The notes: generated from the sequence alone by a model not told the origin. A stretch of 64,000 bases of DNA from Burkholderia multivorans ATCC BAA-247 (GCF_000959525.1 NZ_CP009832.1:1736001-1800000), one strand, 5' to 3'; positions 8,401-17,441 are shown, numbered from the stretch's first letter. Program-made: numbers and translations.

Positions 8401-10755
8401 TCAATGCGTCGCCTTGGGTAACGGCAGCGTCGGGCCGGACGGGTGGGCTGCGTCCGACACCGGCGTGCCGGGCGGCAGGCGCAGGCCCTTCGATTTCTTG
8501 CGCTGACCGGGCGGCGGCGCACTCGGCTGCTGCGACTGCATTGCCGCGATCAGCTGCTGGCATGGCAGCGGTTTGTGGTTGCTCGGCGCGATCAGCGGAA
8601 TCAGCGCGGCGAACGGATTGATCAGACCGAGGCCGACCATCGCGCCGCCGCGCACGGCGAGGGCCGTCGCGTTCACGCCGACGTGCGGATTCTTGAAGGT
8701 GCCTTTGACATAGAGCGGCGAGCGCAGCGAAAAAATGCGGAAGCCTTTCGTGTGCGGATGGATGCCGAGATTCATCGTCTCGTTCTTCATGTCGACCTTG
8801 CCGTCGACGTTGATGACGGCGTCGTCGGTATCGAGCGCGAACGCATGCGAATCGAGCACGCCGTCCGTGACGACGAAATCGGCGGCCGCGCAGTTGATAT
8901 GCACATTGCGATTTCCATACATCTTTTCGTAGACGACGTTCGCGACGTTGAGCCCTGCGGCTTCCATCAGCAGACGGCTGAGCGTGCCGTCGGTGACGAG
9001 CAGCTTCACCTCGCCGTTGGAGCTTGCGGCGAGCGCGGCCGGCGTGTTGCCGGTCGCCGACAACTGCGCGTCGCCATTGACTTCACCGAGTGCGCTCTGC
9101 ATCGTCTTCACGGTCGGCAGCAACTGCTTCAGCTTGAGACCGCGCACGCGCGTCGAGGCGCGCGCCTTGAGCGGCCGTTCGCGGCCGTCGAGATGGAGGT
9201 CCGAGGCGATCGAGCCGCCCGCGACGCCGAACTTCAGCGGCTGCAACGACAGCACGCCGTCGGTCATCACGATGTGCGTGTACAGATCGGTGATGGGCAG
9301 CGCGGGGTCCTTGACGATGCGCCGGCCCGTGAATTTCACGTCGGCATCGATCGCGCTCCAGCGCTCCGTCCGGAAGCCTTCGACCGGCAGCGCCTTGTTC
9401 GCCGGCTGGCGCGCCGTGTCGCCGCGCTTTGCCTTGCTCGCGTTGCTGTCGGCGCCCACCACCGGCGCCAGATCCTTGAACTGCAGCAGGTTCGAGACTA
9501 CGTCACCCTTGAGCAGCGGCCGCGGCTTACGCTGCGTATAGACGAGCGTGCCGCTCAGATCGCTGCCGCCCACGCGGCTTGAAAATTTTTCATAACGGAA
9601 CACGCTGTTGCCCGGTTGGATGTTGCCGATCAGGTGGCCCTCGGTGGCATAGGGAGGGGTCGTGGGAAGCGTGATGCCCGTCAATTGATAGAGGCGATCG
9701 AGACTCGAGCCTTGCAGCCACAGGCGCAAATCGACGGCAGCGAGGTGCGCGGGGTCGGTGACGGTGCCGACCAATGCGACATGCAAGTCGCCCGCCTTGA
9801 CATCGGCTTGTACCGGCACCGGCCGCGACGCGTCCTGCAGCGCGAGCACGCCGCCGAGCTTGCCGCTGCCCGACAGCGGCGAATGGTGGTAGCTGCCGGT
9901 CGCCGTCCAGCCGATGCCGTATTGCGGTTCGTTCGTTTGCGGCGAGGCGGGGGCCGCTCCGCTTGCCGCCGGCTTGCCGCCCGAAGCCACGCTTGCAGGT
10001 GCGGCGGGCGCTGCCGATGCGCCCGATGTAGCGGATGTGGCCGAAGCCGCCGTCCGCGCCTGCTTGCTCAGCTGTTGCGCGCCGCGCTTGCCGACTGTCT
10101 CGGCCGACGCGCTGCGCGATTTGTTTTCCTGCTGCTTGAGGACTTCGCCGATCGGAATCGCCTGCCCGAGCGTGTTGACCGTCACTTGCATCACCAGTCC
10201 TTGTTGCTGGTCGGACAGTGCGATGTTGCCCTTGTCGAGCCGGATGTCGTGCAGGTCGAGCTTCCACGCCAGCGGATGCGCGGACGACTTGAACTTGAAG
10301 GTCCAGTTGTTTCGACCGTCGGCAAGCCGCTCGAGATCGACCGAGGGGCCGACGAGATTGATGATAGGAATCACGATGTCATGCGTGAGCAGCGGCAGCA
10401 TCTTCACCTGGAAGTCGATTTGCTCGAGGGTGGCGAAGTACCGCTGCTTTGCCCAGTCCGGGTTCGCGATCGTGATGTTGCGTGCGGCGAAAGTCGGCCA
10501 CAGCACCCACGCGCGCCAGCCGGTTTCGCCGGCGGCGCGATGCCAGCGTACGGTCAGGTCGCCGTTGATCGTGAACGGGCGCCCGATCGCGGCGCTGACC
10601 TTGTCGTCGATCAGCGGCCGCGCGCGATTCCAGTCGAACGTGAAAATGAACAGCGCGATCGCCGCGAGCAGAATGATCAGCACCGCGACGAGCCACGCAA
10701 CGACTTTGCCGATCACGCTGGCGATCGTCCTGCCGGACGCATTCGATAGGGCCAT
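8401..10755 (-). CDS. AsmA-family outer-membrane biogenesis/lipid-transfer protein
   Basis: A 784-residue protein with one N-terminal membrane helix (VVAWLVAVLIILLAAIALFI), followed by the AsmA opening FDWNRARPLIDDKVSAAIGR and a long beta-rich periplasmic body. A low-complexity Ala/Ser linker lies near residues 215-260. The C-terminal half keeps the AsmA_2-like pattern (SNGEVKLLVTDGTLSRLL, then VDGKVDMKNETMNLGI). AsmA-like proteins bridge inner and outer membranes and are linked to phospholipid transport. The gene diverges from the bacterioferritin gene across 288 bp. Confidence 0.88.
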   Translation of the reverse strand: MALSNASGRTIASVIGKVVAWLVAVLIILLAAIALFIFTFDWNRARPLIDDKVSAAIGRPFTINGDLTVRWHRAAGETGWRAWVLWPTFAARNITIANPDWAKQRYFATLEQIDFQVKMLPLLTHDIVIPIINLVGPSVDLERLADGRNNWTFKFKSSAHPLAWKLDLHDIRLDKGNIALSDQQQGLVMQVTVNTLGQAIPIGEVLKQQENKSRSASAETVGKRGAQQLSKQARTAASATSATSGASAAPAAPASVASGGKPAASGAAPASPQTNEPQYGIGWTATGSYHHSPLSGSGKLGGVLALQDASRPVPVQADVKAGDLHVALVGTVTDPAHLAAVDLRLWLQGSSLDRLYQLTGITLPTTPPYATEGHLIGNIQPGNSVFRYEKFSSRVGGSDLSGTLVYTQRKPRPLLKGDVVSNLLQFKDLAPVVGADSNASKAKRGDTARQPANKALPVEGFRTERWSAIDADVKFTGRRIVKDPALPITDLYTHIVMTDGVLSLQPLKFGVAGGSIASDLHLDGRERPLKARASTRVRGLKLKQLLPTVKTMQSALGEVNGDAQLSATGNTPAALAASSNGEVKLLVTDGTLSRLLMEAAGLNVANVVYEKMYGNRNVHINCAAADFVVTDGVLDSHAFALDTDDAVINVDGKVDMKNETMNLGIHPHTKGFRIFSLRSPLYVKGTFKNPHVGVNATALAVRGGAMVGLGLINPFAALIPLIAPSNHKPLPCQQLIAAMQSQQPSAPPPGQRKKSKGLRLPPGTPVSDAAHPSGPTLPLPKATH

Positions 10756-11043
10756 GGCGGAAGTCTTCGGAGTTCACGGTCCGGCCCCGCGCGGGCCGGG
10801 TCGGCAGCAAGGCAGCAATCGCCGTACCGCGAACCGGCCGCTCCGTCTCGACGGGCAGGCTCGGAACTTGCTCGCCCGACGCTTGCTTTACCGCCGACGG
10901 CGAGCGGAATGGCGCGCTGCCTGGAGGCAGGGGCCGCACTCGGGCCGCGACATCCCGTGGACGGTCGTGTCCGCGGCGCCATCCAGCTCAGTCGCTGGGC
11001 GAAGCGAGTGACAGATTTCCCTACCGAATAGAGGAGCAGATCG

Positions 11044-11634
11044 ATGACGAAGTCAGCTGCAACCCACGAGGCCGCACCCGAATCGGGCGGTTCGTTCGTG
11101 CTGGATCTGAAAAAAATTCGCGAAGATGCGCGCAAGCACATGGCGGACGGCCCGGTCACGCAAACGTACGGCGCGGATCGCACCACGGTGCTGAAGCTGC
11201 TCAATGACGCGCTCGCGACCGAGATCGTCTGCACCCTGCGCTACAAGCGGCATTACTTCATGGCGAGAGGCATCAATTCGGAGGCCGTCGCGCAGGAATT
11301 CGCGCAGCACGCGACCGAAGAGCAGGAGCATGCCGACCGCATCGCGGAGCGCATCGTGCAGCTCGGCGGCGAGCCCGACTTTGCGCCGGACGGCCTGAAA
11401 ACGCGCGCGCATTCGGAGTACAAGGAGGGCACCGACCTGACCAGCATGATTGCCGAGAACCTGGTGGCCGAGCGGATCGCGATCGATACGTATCGGGAGA
11501 TCATCCGATACCTCGGCGAGAAGGATGTGACCACGCGCCGGCTGTTCGAGGAAATTCTCGCGGTCGAGGAGGAGCATGCCGACGATATGGCCGATCTGCT
11601 CCAGGGACGCGGGCAGTCTGCGGGAGGTGCTTGA
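11044..11634 (+). CDS. Bacterioferritin-like ferritin-fold protein
   Basis: A 196-residue ferritin-like four-helix protein. Metal-site ExxH motifs are visible in EEQEHADRIAERI and AVEEEHADDMADLL, with further Glu in helices beginning ALATEIVCTLRYKRHYF and AENLVAERIAIDTYREII. The order of sites matches bacterioferritins and related di-iron proteins that oxidise and store iron in the cytoplasm. Its N-terminal about 45 residues extend beyond the usual bacterioferritin start. The upstream sequence GAGGAGCAGATCG places a ribosome site 8 nt from the ATG. Dps-like DNA protection is an alternative role. Confidence 0.85.
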   Translation: MTKSAATHEAAPESGGSFVLDLKKIREDARKHMADGPVTQTYGADRTTVLKLLNDALATEIVCTLRYKRHYFMARGINSEAVAQEFAQHATEEQEHADRIAERIVQLGGEPDFAPDGLKTRAHSEYKEGTDLTSMIAENLVAERIAIDTYREIIRYLGEKDVTTRRLFEEILAVEEEHADDMADLLQGRGQSAGGA

Positions 11635-11655
11635 GGCCCGGTGCGGGCGCAGCGT

Positions 11656-11760
11656 GAAATGAAAAAAGGTCGGCGCGAAGCCGGCCTGTTTCATCAAGCC
11701 GACGGTGCCGGTGGAAGGACGCCGCGGCTTCCCATGGTACGTTGCCGCCGTCTGAGCCGG
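11656..11760. repeat. Decayed tRNA-Leu terminator and 3' end (relic)
   Basis: AATGAAAAAAGG followed by a CCGGC-type stem matches the terminator module next to both tRNA-Leu genes. It is followed, at the right distance, by ACGGTGCC, GGAAGGAC and GTTGCCGCCG, which line up with the tRNA-Leu 3' end and variable arm. The acceptor stem, anticodon and CCA are broken. It divides the tRNA-bracketed region into two blocks. Confidence 0.5.
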
Positions 11761-11791
11761 CTCGGCTCGGCAGGCGGCAGATTGCACATGC

Positions 11792-12715
11792 CTACGACTC
11801 GTGCCGAATGCGCTCGAGACCTTGCCGGTACGTGGTCACCTCGAAGCGCGGGAATCGGCGCTTGAACTTCGTGGAGTCAAAGAGGTTGTCCTGCTCGTAG
11901 CGCGGCAGCAGCTCCTCGATTTCACGTACTTGCGGCGAGAAGAGCCCCGCGGTCCGGAAGGCCCATTTCCCGACGATCGCATAAGCGGCCTTTTGTCCGA
12001 ATGCGCGGCTTGCCATCTCGACGAACTCCCGATATGTCGGGCGATCGTCGCAGCACGGCAGATGCCAGGTCTGTCCGAACGCGTCCGGCGTGTTGCCGAG
12101 CGTCGCGAGCGCGCGACTCGCGTCGGGCGTCCAGATCAGCGTGCGGCGCGTGTCGTCGCGCAACGGCACTTTCGGTTTCTTGCCGGCTTTCAGCTTGTCG
12201 ATGATCAGTGCATTCGTGAAGCTCTGGGTCTTGCCGGGACCGTAGAACTCGGGTGCACGGCCGATCAGGACGGGAATGTCGCCGCGCGCCATCTCATCGA
12301 GGACCATCGACGCCATCGCCGCGCGCACTTTGCCCTTGCGGCCGACCGGCGCGAACTGTGTCGATTCCGTTTGCGGCCGGTCGTCCTGCGGGTACATGTA
12401 GGTGTTGTCGAAGTAGGCGAACTTGGCGCCTTCCGCCCGGCACGCATCGAGTGCGTTCTTCAACATGACCGGAAACTGCGTTTCCCACAGCACGGTGTCG
12501 GGCGGCAGGCCTGCCGTGAAGTAGACGATGTCGCTGCCTTTCACCGCCTGCGCGGTCTGGCGCGCATCGAGCAGATTGGCCGACACCAGCGTATCGGTGT
12601 CATTGACCTTGCGCGGATTGCGGCTGACGAGACGTATATCCGCCGTGTCGATACGCCGCAGTTCCCGGGCCAGTTCCGTGGCGATCTGACCGTTGGCCCC
12701 TAATATCGTTTGCAT
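11792..12715 (-). CDS. NAD(P)-binding Rossmann-fold reductase/epimerase (NmrA/extended-SDR-like)
   Basis: A 307-residue protein beginning with a Rossmann nucleotide-binding turn, ILGANGQIATELAREL (GxxGxxA type), then an acidic strand-end region and YFDNTYMYPQ in place of a classical YxxxK site. Later blocks RAPEFYGPGKTQSF and DASRALATLG are typical of NAD-dependent epimerase/dehydratase family members. It likely reduces or isomerises a small carbonyl substrate in the cytosol, but the substrate is unknown. The gene is transcribed from a MerR-type promoter (12759-12789) with a perfect 9-bp dyad, placing it in the proposed MerR regulon. Confidence 0.8.
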   Translation of the reverse strand: MQTILGANGQIATELARELRRIDTADIRLVSRNPRKVNDTDTLVSANLLDARQTAQAVKGSDIVYFTAGLPPDTVLWETQFPVMLKNALDACRAEGAKFAYFDNTYMYPQDDRPQTESTQFAPVGRKGKVRAAMASMVLDEMARGDIPVLIGRAPEFYGPGKTQSFTNALIIDKLKAGKKPKVPLRDDTRRTLIWTPDASRALATLGNTPDAFGQTWHLPCCDDRPTYREFVEMASRAFGQKAAYAIVGKWAFRTAGLFSPQVREIEELLPRYEQDNLFDSTKFKRRFPRFEVTTYRQGLERIRHES

Positions 12716-12758
12716 ACCCTTTGCCTTTGCGACTTTGCGCCAAATGACGACAGGCGAG

Positions 12759-12789
12759 AGGCTAACCTTGAAGGCAACTTCAAGGTCAA
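12759..12789 (-). promoter_or_regulatory. MerR-type promoter/operator A (reductase gene)
   Basis: Minus strand: TTGACC (12789-12784), exactly 19 bp, TAGCCT (12764-12759). The spacer holds a perfect inverted repeat ACCTTGAAG/CTTCAAGGT with a 4-bp centre (12765-12786). An overlong 19-bp spacer with a dyad is the hallmark of promoters that MerR-family proteins untwist. The -10 box is about 44 nt from the start codon. Confidence 0.85.
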
Positions 12790-13110
12790 GCAGTTAGCCG
12801 TTGTCGCGTGTCAGGTCCGCAGCGTTTGAGGAAGAGGCCGACGCGACGCAGGCCGCGGCCACTACGCTTAGCAAGGAGCGATGCGCGTTGTTTGACATGT
12901 TTCGGGACACGGATACTCCGTCGGCGTAGAGCCGGGGCAGTACACGGACGAACCGGATCGGCAACGCCGATCCTCGAAAACGATGCAACCGAGCGGCATG
13001 GCGCCCGGACGCGTCAAGCGCCACGATAGACGAGAACCGACTCGCGGCTTGTAGCGCATGCCCTTCAAGGGAACGGGCGCCGTGGGCCGAGCCCTCGGCA
13101 CCCGTGGCGG
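12790..13110. other. Intergenic region with a short secretion-signal-like frame
   Basis: About 320 bp between the reductase promoter and the alpha/beta hydrolase gene. On the minus strand 12898-12794 encodes 34 codons that look like a signal peptide (LLSVVAAACVASASSSNAA) and then stop. There is no ribosome site. It may be the stub of a lost secreted protein. I would not annotate it as a gene. Confidence 0.35.
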
Positions 13111-13941
13111 TTATCCGCGGAGGAACGCGAGCAGATCGGCGTTGATAGTCTCCGCGTTGGACGTCGGCATGCCGTGCGGGAAGCCCTTGTAGATCTTCAA
13201 CGTGCTGTTTCTGGCGAGCTTCGCCGACAGCACGCCGGAATCGGCATAGGGGACGATCTGATCGTCATCGCCATGCATCACGAGCACGGGAATCGTGGTG
13301 CTCTTCAGGTCCTCGGTAAAGTCGGTCTGGGAGAAGGCGACGATGCCGTCGTAATGCGCCTTGGCACTGCCCATCATGCCCTGGCGCCACCAGTTCCAGA
13401 TCACACCCTGCGAGGGTTGCGCGCCGGCACGGTTGTAGCCGTAGAACGGGCCCGCCGGAACGTCGTAGTAAAACTGGGCGCGGTTCGCGGCCAGTTGCGC
13501 CTGCAGGTTGTCGAACACGTCCTTCGGCAGGCCGCCGGGGTTTTGGTCGGTCTTGACCATCAGCGGCGGCACGGCACTGATCAGTACGGCCTTCGACACG
13601 CGATCTTCGCCATGTCGGGCGACGTAGTGGATGACTTCACCGCCGCCGGTGGAGTGGCCGACGTGAACGGCGCCTTGCACGCCGAGATGGTCGACTACTG
13701 CCGCCACGTCGTCGGCGTAGTGATCCATGTCGTGGCCGTCCCAGACCTGGCTGGAGCGTCCGTGACCGCGACGGTCGTGCGCGATGACGCGATAGCCCTG
13801 CGACAGGAAAAAGAGCATCTGGGCGTCCCAGTCATCCGCACTGAGCGGCCAACCGTGATGGAAGAAGATGACCGGTGCGTCGCGCGGCCCCCAGTCCTTG
13901 TAGAAGATCTGAACGCCATCCTTCGTTGTGACATATCCCAT
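13111..13941 (-). CDS. Alpha/beta hydrolase, non-haem chloroperoxidase/esterase type
   Basis: A 276-residue alpha/beta-fold enzyme of standard length. Visible are the oxyanion-loop HHGWPLSADDW, the nucleophile elbow GHSTGGGE (Ser near residue 97), an acid residue in MHGDDDQIVPY, and the catalytic His in FPHGMPTSNA. Cofactor-free chloroperoxidases and aryl esterases share this pattern; hydrolysis of an ester or lactone is the more general role. AAGGAG lies 8 nt upstream of the ATG. A MerR-type promoter at 14230-14260 would give a leader of nearly 300 nt. No signal peptide, so it is cytosolic. Confidence 0.88.
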   Translation of the reverse strand: MGYVTTKDGVQIFYKDWGPRDAPVIFFHHGWPLSADDWDAQMLFFLSQGYRVIAHDRRGHGRSSQVWDGHDMDHYADDVAAVVDHLGVQGAVHVGHSTGGGEVIHYVARHGEDRVSKAVLISAVPPLMVKTDQNPGGLPKDVFDNLQAQLAANRAQFYYDVPAGPFYGYNRAGAQPSQGVIWNWWRQGMMGSAKAHYDGIVAFSQTDFTEDLKSTTIPVLVMHGDDDQIVPYADSGVLSAKLARNSTLKIYKGFPHGMPTSNAETINADLLAFLRG

Positions 13942-14229
13942 GTCAGCACTCCTTTTCGATATTCAGATTGACAACCCGTGACGTATACGGCGATCGTTGC
14001 TGCTCCGTAATGGGCGGCTCCTTGGGTGAGGGTGATGGACGAGACGGCAACGCAACGATCGAGCAGGCATCCAGACACGTTGCCGGCGATGCGCAGGTCC
14101 GCGTCACCATTCGCTTGGACCTGGATGAGACATTGCGCTCCCTTTGTTGAGACAATTTGAAACGGGCGGTCGGCCGCGTACGACTGCTTACCTCCAGTCG
14201 GTCGCGCTTCGCCATGTCCTCACCGGGCA

Positions 14230-14260
14230 ACTTTAGGATTAAAGTCAACGTTAATGTCAA
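14230..14260 (-). promoter_or_regulatory. MerR-type promoter/operator B (hydrolase gene)
   Basis: Minus strand: TTGACA (14260-14255), exactly 19 bp, TAAAGT (14235-14230). Inner half-sites ATTAACG and CTTTAAT form a near-perfect dyad. It aligns column by column with sites A, C and D. Confidence 0.8.
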
Positions 14261-14663
14261 CAGTTTTTTGGCGTGTCGCGTGAGAATTGGCGAGCGTCTC
14301 GACCAGAGCCGTGCGCAGCTCGTGATCGCGATCGAGAGCATCGAGGACAAGCCGCACGGCATCGCTCGCGCAAACAATAGAAGCGCGTGGCCGACCGCCT
14401 GTGCGCAGCGGGAATTGCGCCCGATGCGGGCCCACTTCACGGCGGCACTGTCGGCTGATCTGCGTCGACGGCAAAAGCATGCCGTCCGAGCAGTGTGCTC
14501 GCTTTCACAGCGTGGACGAGGACGTCGGCTCAAATCCGTCAGGGAGTGGACCCAACGCAGCATGCCCGACGCCTCGTCGCACGGTTCCGTTCGGGATTCG
14601 CATGAATCAGGCGGCGCGACATCGGCGAATCGCGTCGATACATTCCCCGTCGTTGCGAAGTGC

Positions 14664-14694
14664 TTGACCTTAAAGTCATATTCAATCTTAGAGT
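14664..14694 (+). promoter_or_regulatory. MerR-type promoter/operator C (decarboxylase-merR operon)
   Basis: TTGACC, exactly 19 bp, TAGAGT. The spacer keeps the shared TT-A-A-T and TTCAA columns although its dyad is less perfect. The first codon of the decarboxylase gene is about 70 nt downstream. As merR is the second gene of this operon, the regulator would control itself. Confidence 0.8.
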
Positions 14695-14764
14695 GACCAT
14701 TGCCGGCTGTTGATCGGTATGCCGCTCGAGGCCCACCTGCCGGTTCAATCACGGAGAAGGGTCA

Positions 14765-15679
14765 ATGAATATGGACAAGCGGTTCACGCAGGTCGAGTTT
14801 GGCGCGCACAAGGTCGAGGTGCCTGCCGGAGGCTACTACGACCGTTACCGGATGAACCCGGACCTCGACGAAGTGGCGCGCGATCCTGCTGCAGGGAATA
14901 TCGACTTTTTTCGCAGGATCCCGAAGCGGCTCGTCGCGTCCACGGTCGGGCCGACCTGGGCGCCGAACTTCTACTACCGCTCCAGTCACGTGCAGTTGCT
15001 GTTCCTGGCGCCTGCCGATCGATTGCGGGCAATGTTGCCGATGCCGCTCGAGCCGCTGCGCGCCTATCCCGGCCGCGGACTGGTGGCGTTGACCTTCTTC
15101 TCGTATGCCGTTTGCGATAACGACCCCTACGACGAAGTCTCGGTCGCGGTGGTCGTCCGCCGGCCGGGCGCGCGCGGCCCGCATGCACTGGAGCTGCTCG
15201 ATTCCATGCGGCGCCGCAGCTTCCACGCGCATGTTCTCGCGCTGCCGGTGACGACGGAAATCGCGCGGGTGCGCGGTCTCTATGGGTATCAATTGCCGAA
15301 ATGGCGCACGGAGATCGGCGTGAGCATCGGCGCCGACGTCAGGGCCAGCATCGCCGGCCCCGGCGGCAAAGCGGATCTGACGCTGCGTGCGCCGCTTCCG
15401 GTGTTGCGCGATGTTCCATCGCAGTCCCATATGGCGACGGCGACCATGGTCAACGAGATTGACGGCGAGTGGCACCAGACGCGCGTGCAAACCAACATGC
15501 TCTCGTTCGCGCAGCGCCTCTTGCCGCGCGACGTCCGGCTGGCGCGGCACGATGGGCCGCTGAGCCAGCTGCTCGACGGACTCGGGGCGTCCACGGTGCT
15601 TCGCATGGACGTCGTCAAGGAGGCGCAGGTGGTCTTGAACATGCCCACCCGGCTAGACACTGTCACATTCACGACATGA
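14765..15679 (+). CDS. Acetoacetate decarboxylase (ADC) family protein
   Basis: A 304-residue protein with the ADC fold pattern: an Ala/Pro-rich strand VQLLFLAPADRLRAMLP, a strand GLVALTFFSYAV, and the active-site region GLYGYQLPKWRTEI holding a Lys in the position of the Schiff-base lysine. True ADC turns acetoacetate into acetone and CO2. Many family members act on other 2- or 3-keto acids or lactones, so the substrate is open. The start at 14765 follows GGAGAAGGG. The stop overlaps the ATG of merR by 4 nt (ATGA), so the two are co-translated. BKACE, further right at 27895, could supply acetoacetate. Confidence 0.82.
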   Translation: MNMDKRFTQVEFGAHKVEVPAGGYYDRYRMNPDLDEVARDPAAGNIDFFRRIPKRLVASTVGPTWAPNFYYRSSHVQLLFLAPADRLRAMLPMPLEPLRAYPGRGLVALTFFSYAVCDNDPYDEVSVAVVVRRPGARGPHALELLDSMRRRSFHAHVLALPVTTEIARVRGLYGYQLPKWRTEIGVSIGADVRASIAGPGGKADLTLRAPLPVLRDVPSQSHMATATMVNEIDGEWHQTRVQTNMLSFAQRLLPRDVRLARHDGPLSQLLDGLGASTVLRMDVVKEAQVVLNMPTRLDTVTFTT

Positions 15680-16149
15680 AGATAGGCGATCTGGCCGAGC
15701 GCACCGGCCTGACGCCGTCGCGCATCCGCTTCTACGAACGCATCGGCCTGTTGACGGCGGTCCGGCGGCAACCAAACGGCTATCGCGTCTATTCGCCGGA
15801 CGCCGTGGTAGTGCTCGGCCTCGTCGCGACCGCGCAGAAGGCCGGTTTCAGCCTGGACGAGATTCGCATGTTGCTGCCACCCGATCTTGGGCAGTGGCAG
15901 CGCGGTGCGCTGCTCGAAGCTCTCCGTCACAAGGTGCGGGACATCGACGCCATGCAGATCAAGCTGGCGCGGAACAAGGCTCATCTCGTGTCCTTGATGG
16001 CCGAGATCGAGGGCAAGCCCGACGAAATCGATTGCAGCGCCAACGCGGCGCGTCTGTTGTCGCAAATGCAGTCGAGGGAACCCGACGGCGCGGCGCGAAC
16101 GCACGGGGCAGTCAAGGCCGGACGACGCCGACCGACCGGCAAGGGGTAG
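15676..16149 (+). CDS. MerR-family transcriptional regulator
   Basis: A 157-residue regulator. The N-terminus has the MerR winged helix: MKIGDLAERTGL, RIRFYERIGLL and GYRVYSPDAV, followed by the second helix-turn-helix and a coiled-coil dimer helix (about residues 75-115). The C-terminal effector part is short and has a single cysteine (Cys120), without the paired cysteines of metal sensors, so an organic or electrophile signal is more likely. It overlaps the upstream ADC gene by 4 nt and lies downstream of promoter C. Four MerR-type promoters within 9 kb are its obvious targets; that link is inference from the shared architecture. Confidence 0.93.
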   Translation: MKIGDLAERTGLTPSRIRFYERIGLLTAVRRQPNGYRVYSPDAVVVLGLVATAQKAGFSLDEIRMLLPPDLGQWQRGALLEALRHKVRDIDAMQIKLARNKAHLVSLMAEIEGKPDEIDCSANAARLLSQMQSREPDGAARTHGAVKAGRRRPTGKG

Positions 16150-16223
16150 GCAATGTGCACGTGAGGGCGTTCGGGAACCGTCAACGTCAGCGCTCGAGCG
16201 CCGCCGCGCGGCACGCGCGTCTC

Positions 16224-17441
16224 TCAGCGTTTGCGGACGATCAACCCGGGATGCAGCTCCCGGCACGTACGCGCTCCGAGCATCGCCATGTCGCGATCGA
16301 CTTCTTCTTGCAACAGCCGGATCGCATGCGCGACGCCCGCTTCGCCGGCAACGGCCATCGCATAGTTGAAAGGTCGGCCGACGAACACCATCCGCGCCCC
16401 CAGCGCAATGGCTTTTAGAACGTCCGCACCGCGTCGGAAGCCGCCGTCGAGCATTACCGGAAACGCAGGCTCGAGAGCGGTCACGACGTCGCGCAGAATA
16501 CGCATCGGCGACACCGCACCGTCGAGTTGGCGGCCGCCATGATTGGACAGGATGATGCCGTCCGCGCCGACGTCGCGTGCGGCCAGCGCATCCTCCACGC
16601 TGAGGATGCCCTTGACGACCAGACTGCCTTTCCATTGCGCACGAATCTGCGCGAGATGCGTCCAGTCGAGGTGATCGCGCGCGGAGAAGTCGCGCAACAC
16701 GTGCGCGGACAGGATGGGCGCGCCGCGCGTGGCGAACGAATTTTCGAAGTGCGGCATCCCGTGCCGGAGCAGTGTCCGGGCGAACGTGCCGATCAGCCAG
16801 CGCGGCCGCGTCAGTCCGTCCCACGCGAGACGCATGCTCGGACGCAGCGGCGTGGAAAAACCGGTACGGACGTTGTTCTCGCGATTCGCCGCAACGGGAA
16901 TGTCGACGGTCACGACGAGCGTCCGGTATCCCGCGCGCGCGACGCGCTCGAGCAGCGCGGCGATGCGTTCGGGGTCGCCCGGAAGATAAGCCTGAAACCA
17001 GGTTGACGGCGCTGCCGCCGCGACCGCTTCGAGCGGGATCAGCGACGAGCCGCTCATGATCGACGCGATGCCTGCCGCCTGCGCCGCGCGGGCGAGCACG
17101 ATGTCGCCGCGATAGGCCGACAACGCGTTGATGCCCATCGGCGCGATACCGAAAGGCGCGGCGAACCGCTGCCCGAACAGGTCGACCGCCTGCGTGCGGG
17201 CCGACACGTTGCGCAGCACGCGCGTCGTGAAGCCGAACTCGTCGAACACGCTGCGGTTGTCGTCGCGCGTGCGATTGTCTTCGGCGGCGCCGCTCACGTA
17301 GCCGAAGATCGGACGCGGTAACACGCGGCGCGCGCGTGCTTCGAAGTCGTGCAGGCTCAGCATGTTGCGCAGCACGCGCGGCGGCTTGTCGGTGGGCGCT
17401 GCAGCGTCGCGACGAAGTGTGGCGCGATCGGCGACACTCAT
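16224..17441 (-). CDS. FMN-dependent alpha-hydroxy-acid oxidase/dehydrogenase
   Basis: A 405-residue TIM-barrel flavoenzyme of the LldD / mandelate dehydrogenase / glycolate oxidase family. Seen are the opening RPIFGYVSGAAEDNRT, FMN-binding APMGINALSAYRGD, and the catalytic-His motif GIILSNHGGRQLDG (His near residue 280), then the phosphate-binding LDGGFRRGADVLKA. It oxidises an L-2-hydroxy acid to the 2-keto acid. The start at 17441 is preferred because AAGGAG is 7 nt upstream; an ATG six codons earlier lacks one. It diverges from the LysR gene, which probably controls it. The exact acid (lactate, mandelate or other) is not readable. Confidence 0.87.
   Translation of the reverse strand: MSVADRATLRRDAAAPTDKPPRVLRNMLSLHDFEARARRVLPRPIFGYVSGAAEDNRTRDDNRSVFDEFGFTTRVLRNVSARTQAVDLFGQRFAAPFGIAPMGINALSAYRGDIVLARAAQAAGIASIMSGSSLIPLEAVAAAAPSTWFQAYLPGDPERIAALLERVARAGYRTLVVTVDIPVAANRENNVRTGFSTPLRPSMRLAWDGLTRPRWLIGTFARTLLRHGMPHFENSFATRGAPILSAHVLRDFSARDHLDWTHLAQIRAQWKGSLVVKGILSVEDALAARDVGADGIILSNHGGRQLDGAVSPMRILRDVVTALEPAFPVMLDGGFRRGADVLKAIALGARMVFVGRPFNYAMAVAGEAGVAHAIRLLQEEVDRDMAMLGARTCRELHPGLIVRKR

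Larger units (their letters stand above)
13942..14763. other. Divergent regulatory region between hydrolase and decarboxylase operons
   Basis: About 820 bp carrying two opposed MerR-type promoters (14230-14260 minus, 14664-14694 plus). The hydrolase leader (minus) contains a 9-codon frame at 14133-14104 with a good Shine-Dalgarno (AAGGGAG). A 90-codon frame (14215-13943) ends 1 nt before the hydrolase ATG but has shadow-like composition. On the minus strand at 14480-14220 a frame loosely resembles a ParD-type antitoxin tail. None is convincing as a gene. Confidence 0.5.

Noticed and set aside
6144-8621. 825-codon plus-strand frame opposite the AI-2E permease
   Set aside because: Antisense shadow: Arg/His/Gln-rich, no domain, while the minus strand has a clear membrane-protein pattern.
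12794-12898. 34-codon signal-peptide-like frame
   Set aside because: Too short, no ribosome site, stops at once; treated as a possible stub only.
14220-14480. Minus-strand frame resembling a ParD-type antitoxin tail
   Set aside because: The similarity is short and partial, no partner toxin gene is near, and promoter B lies inside it.
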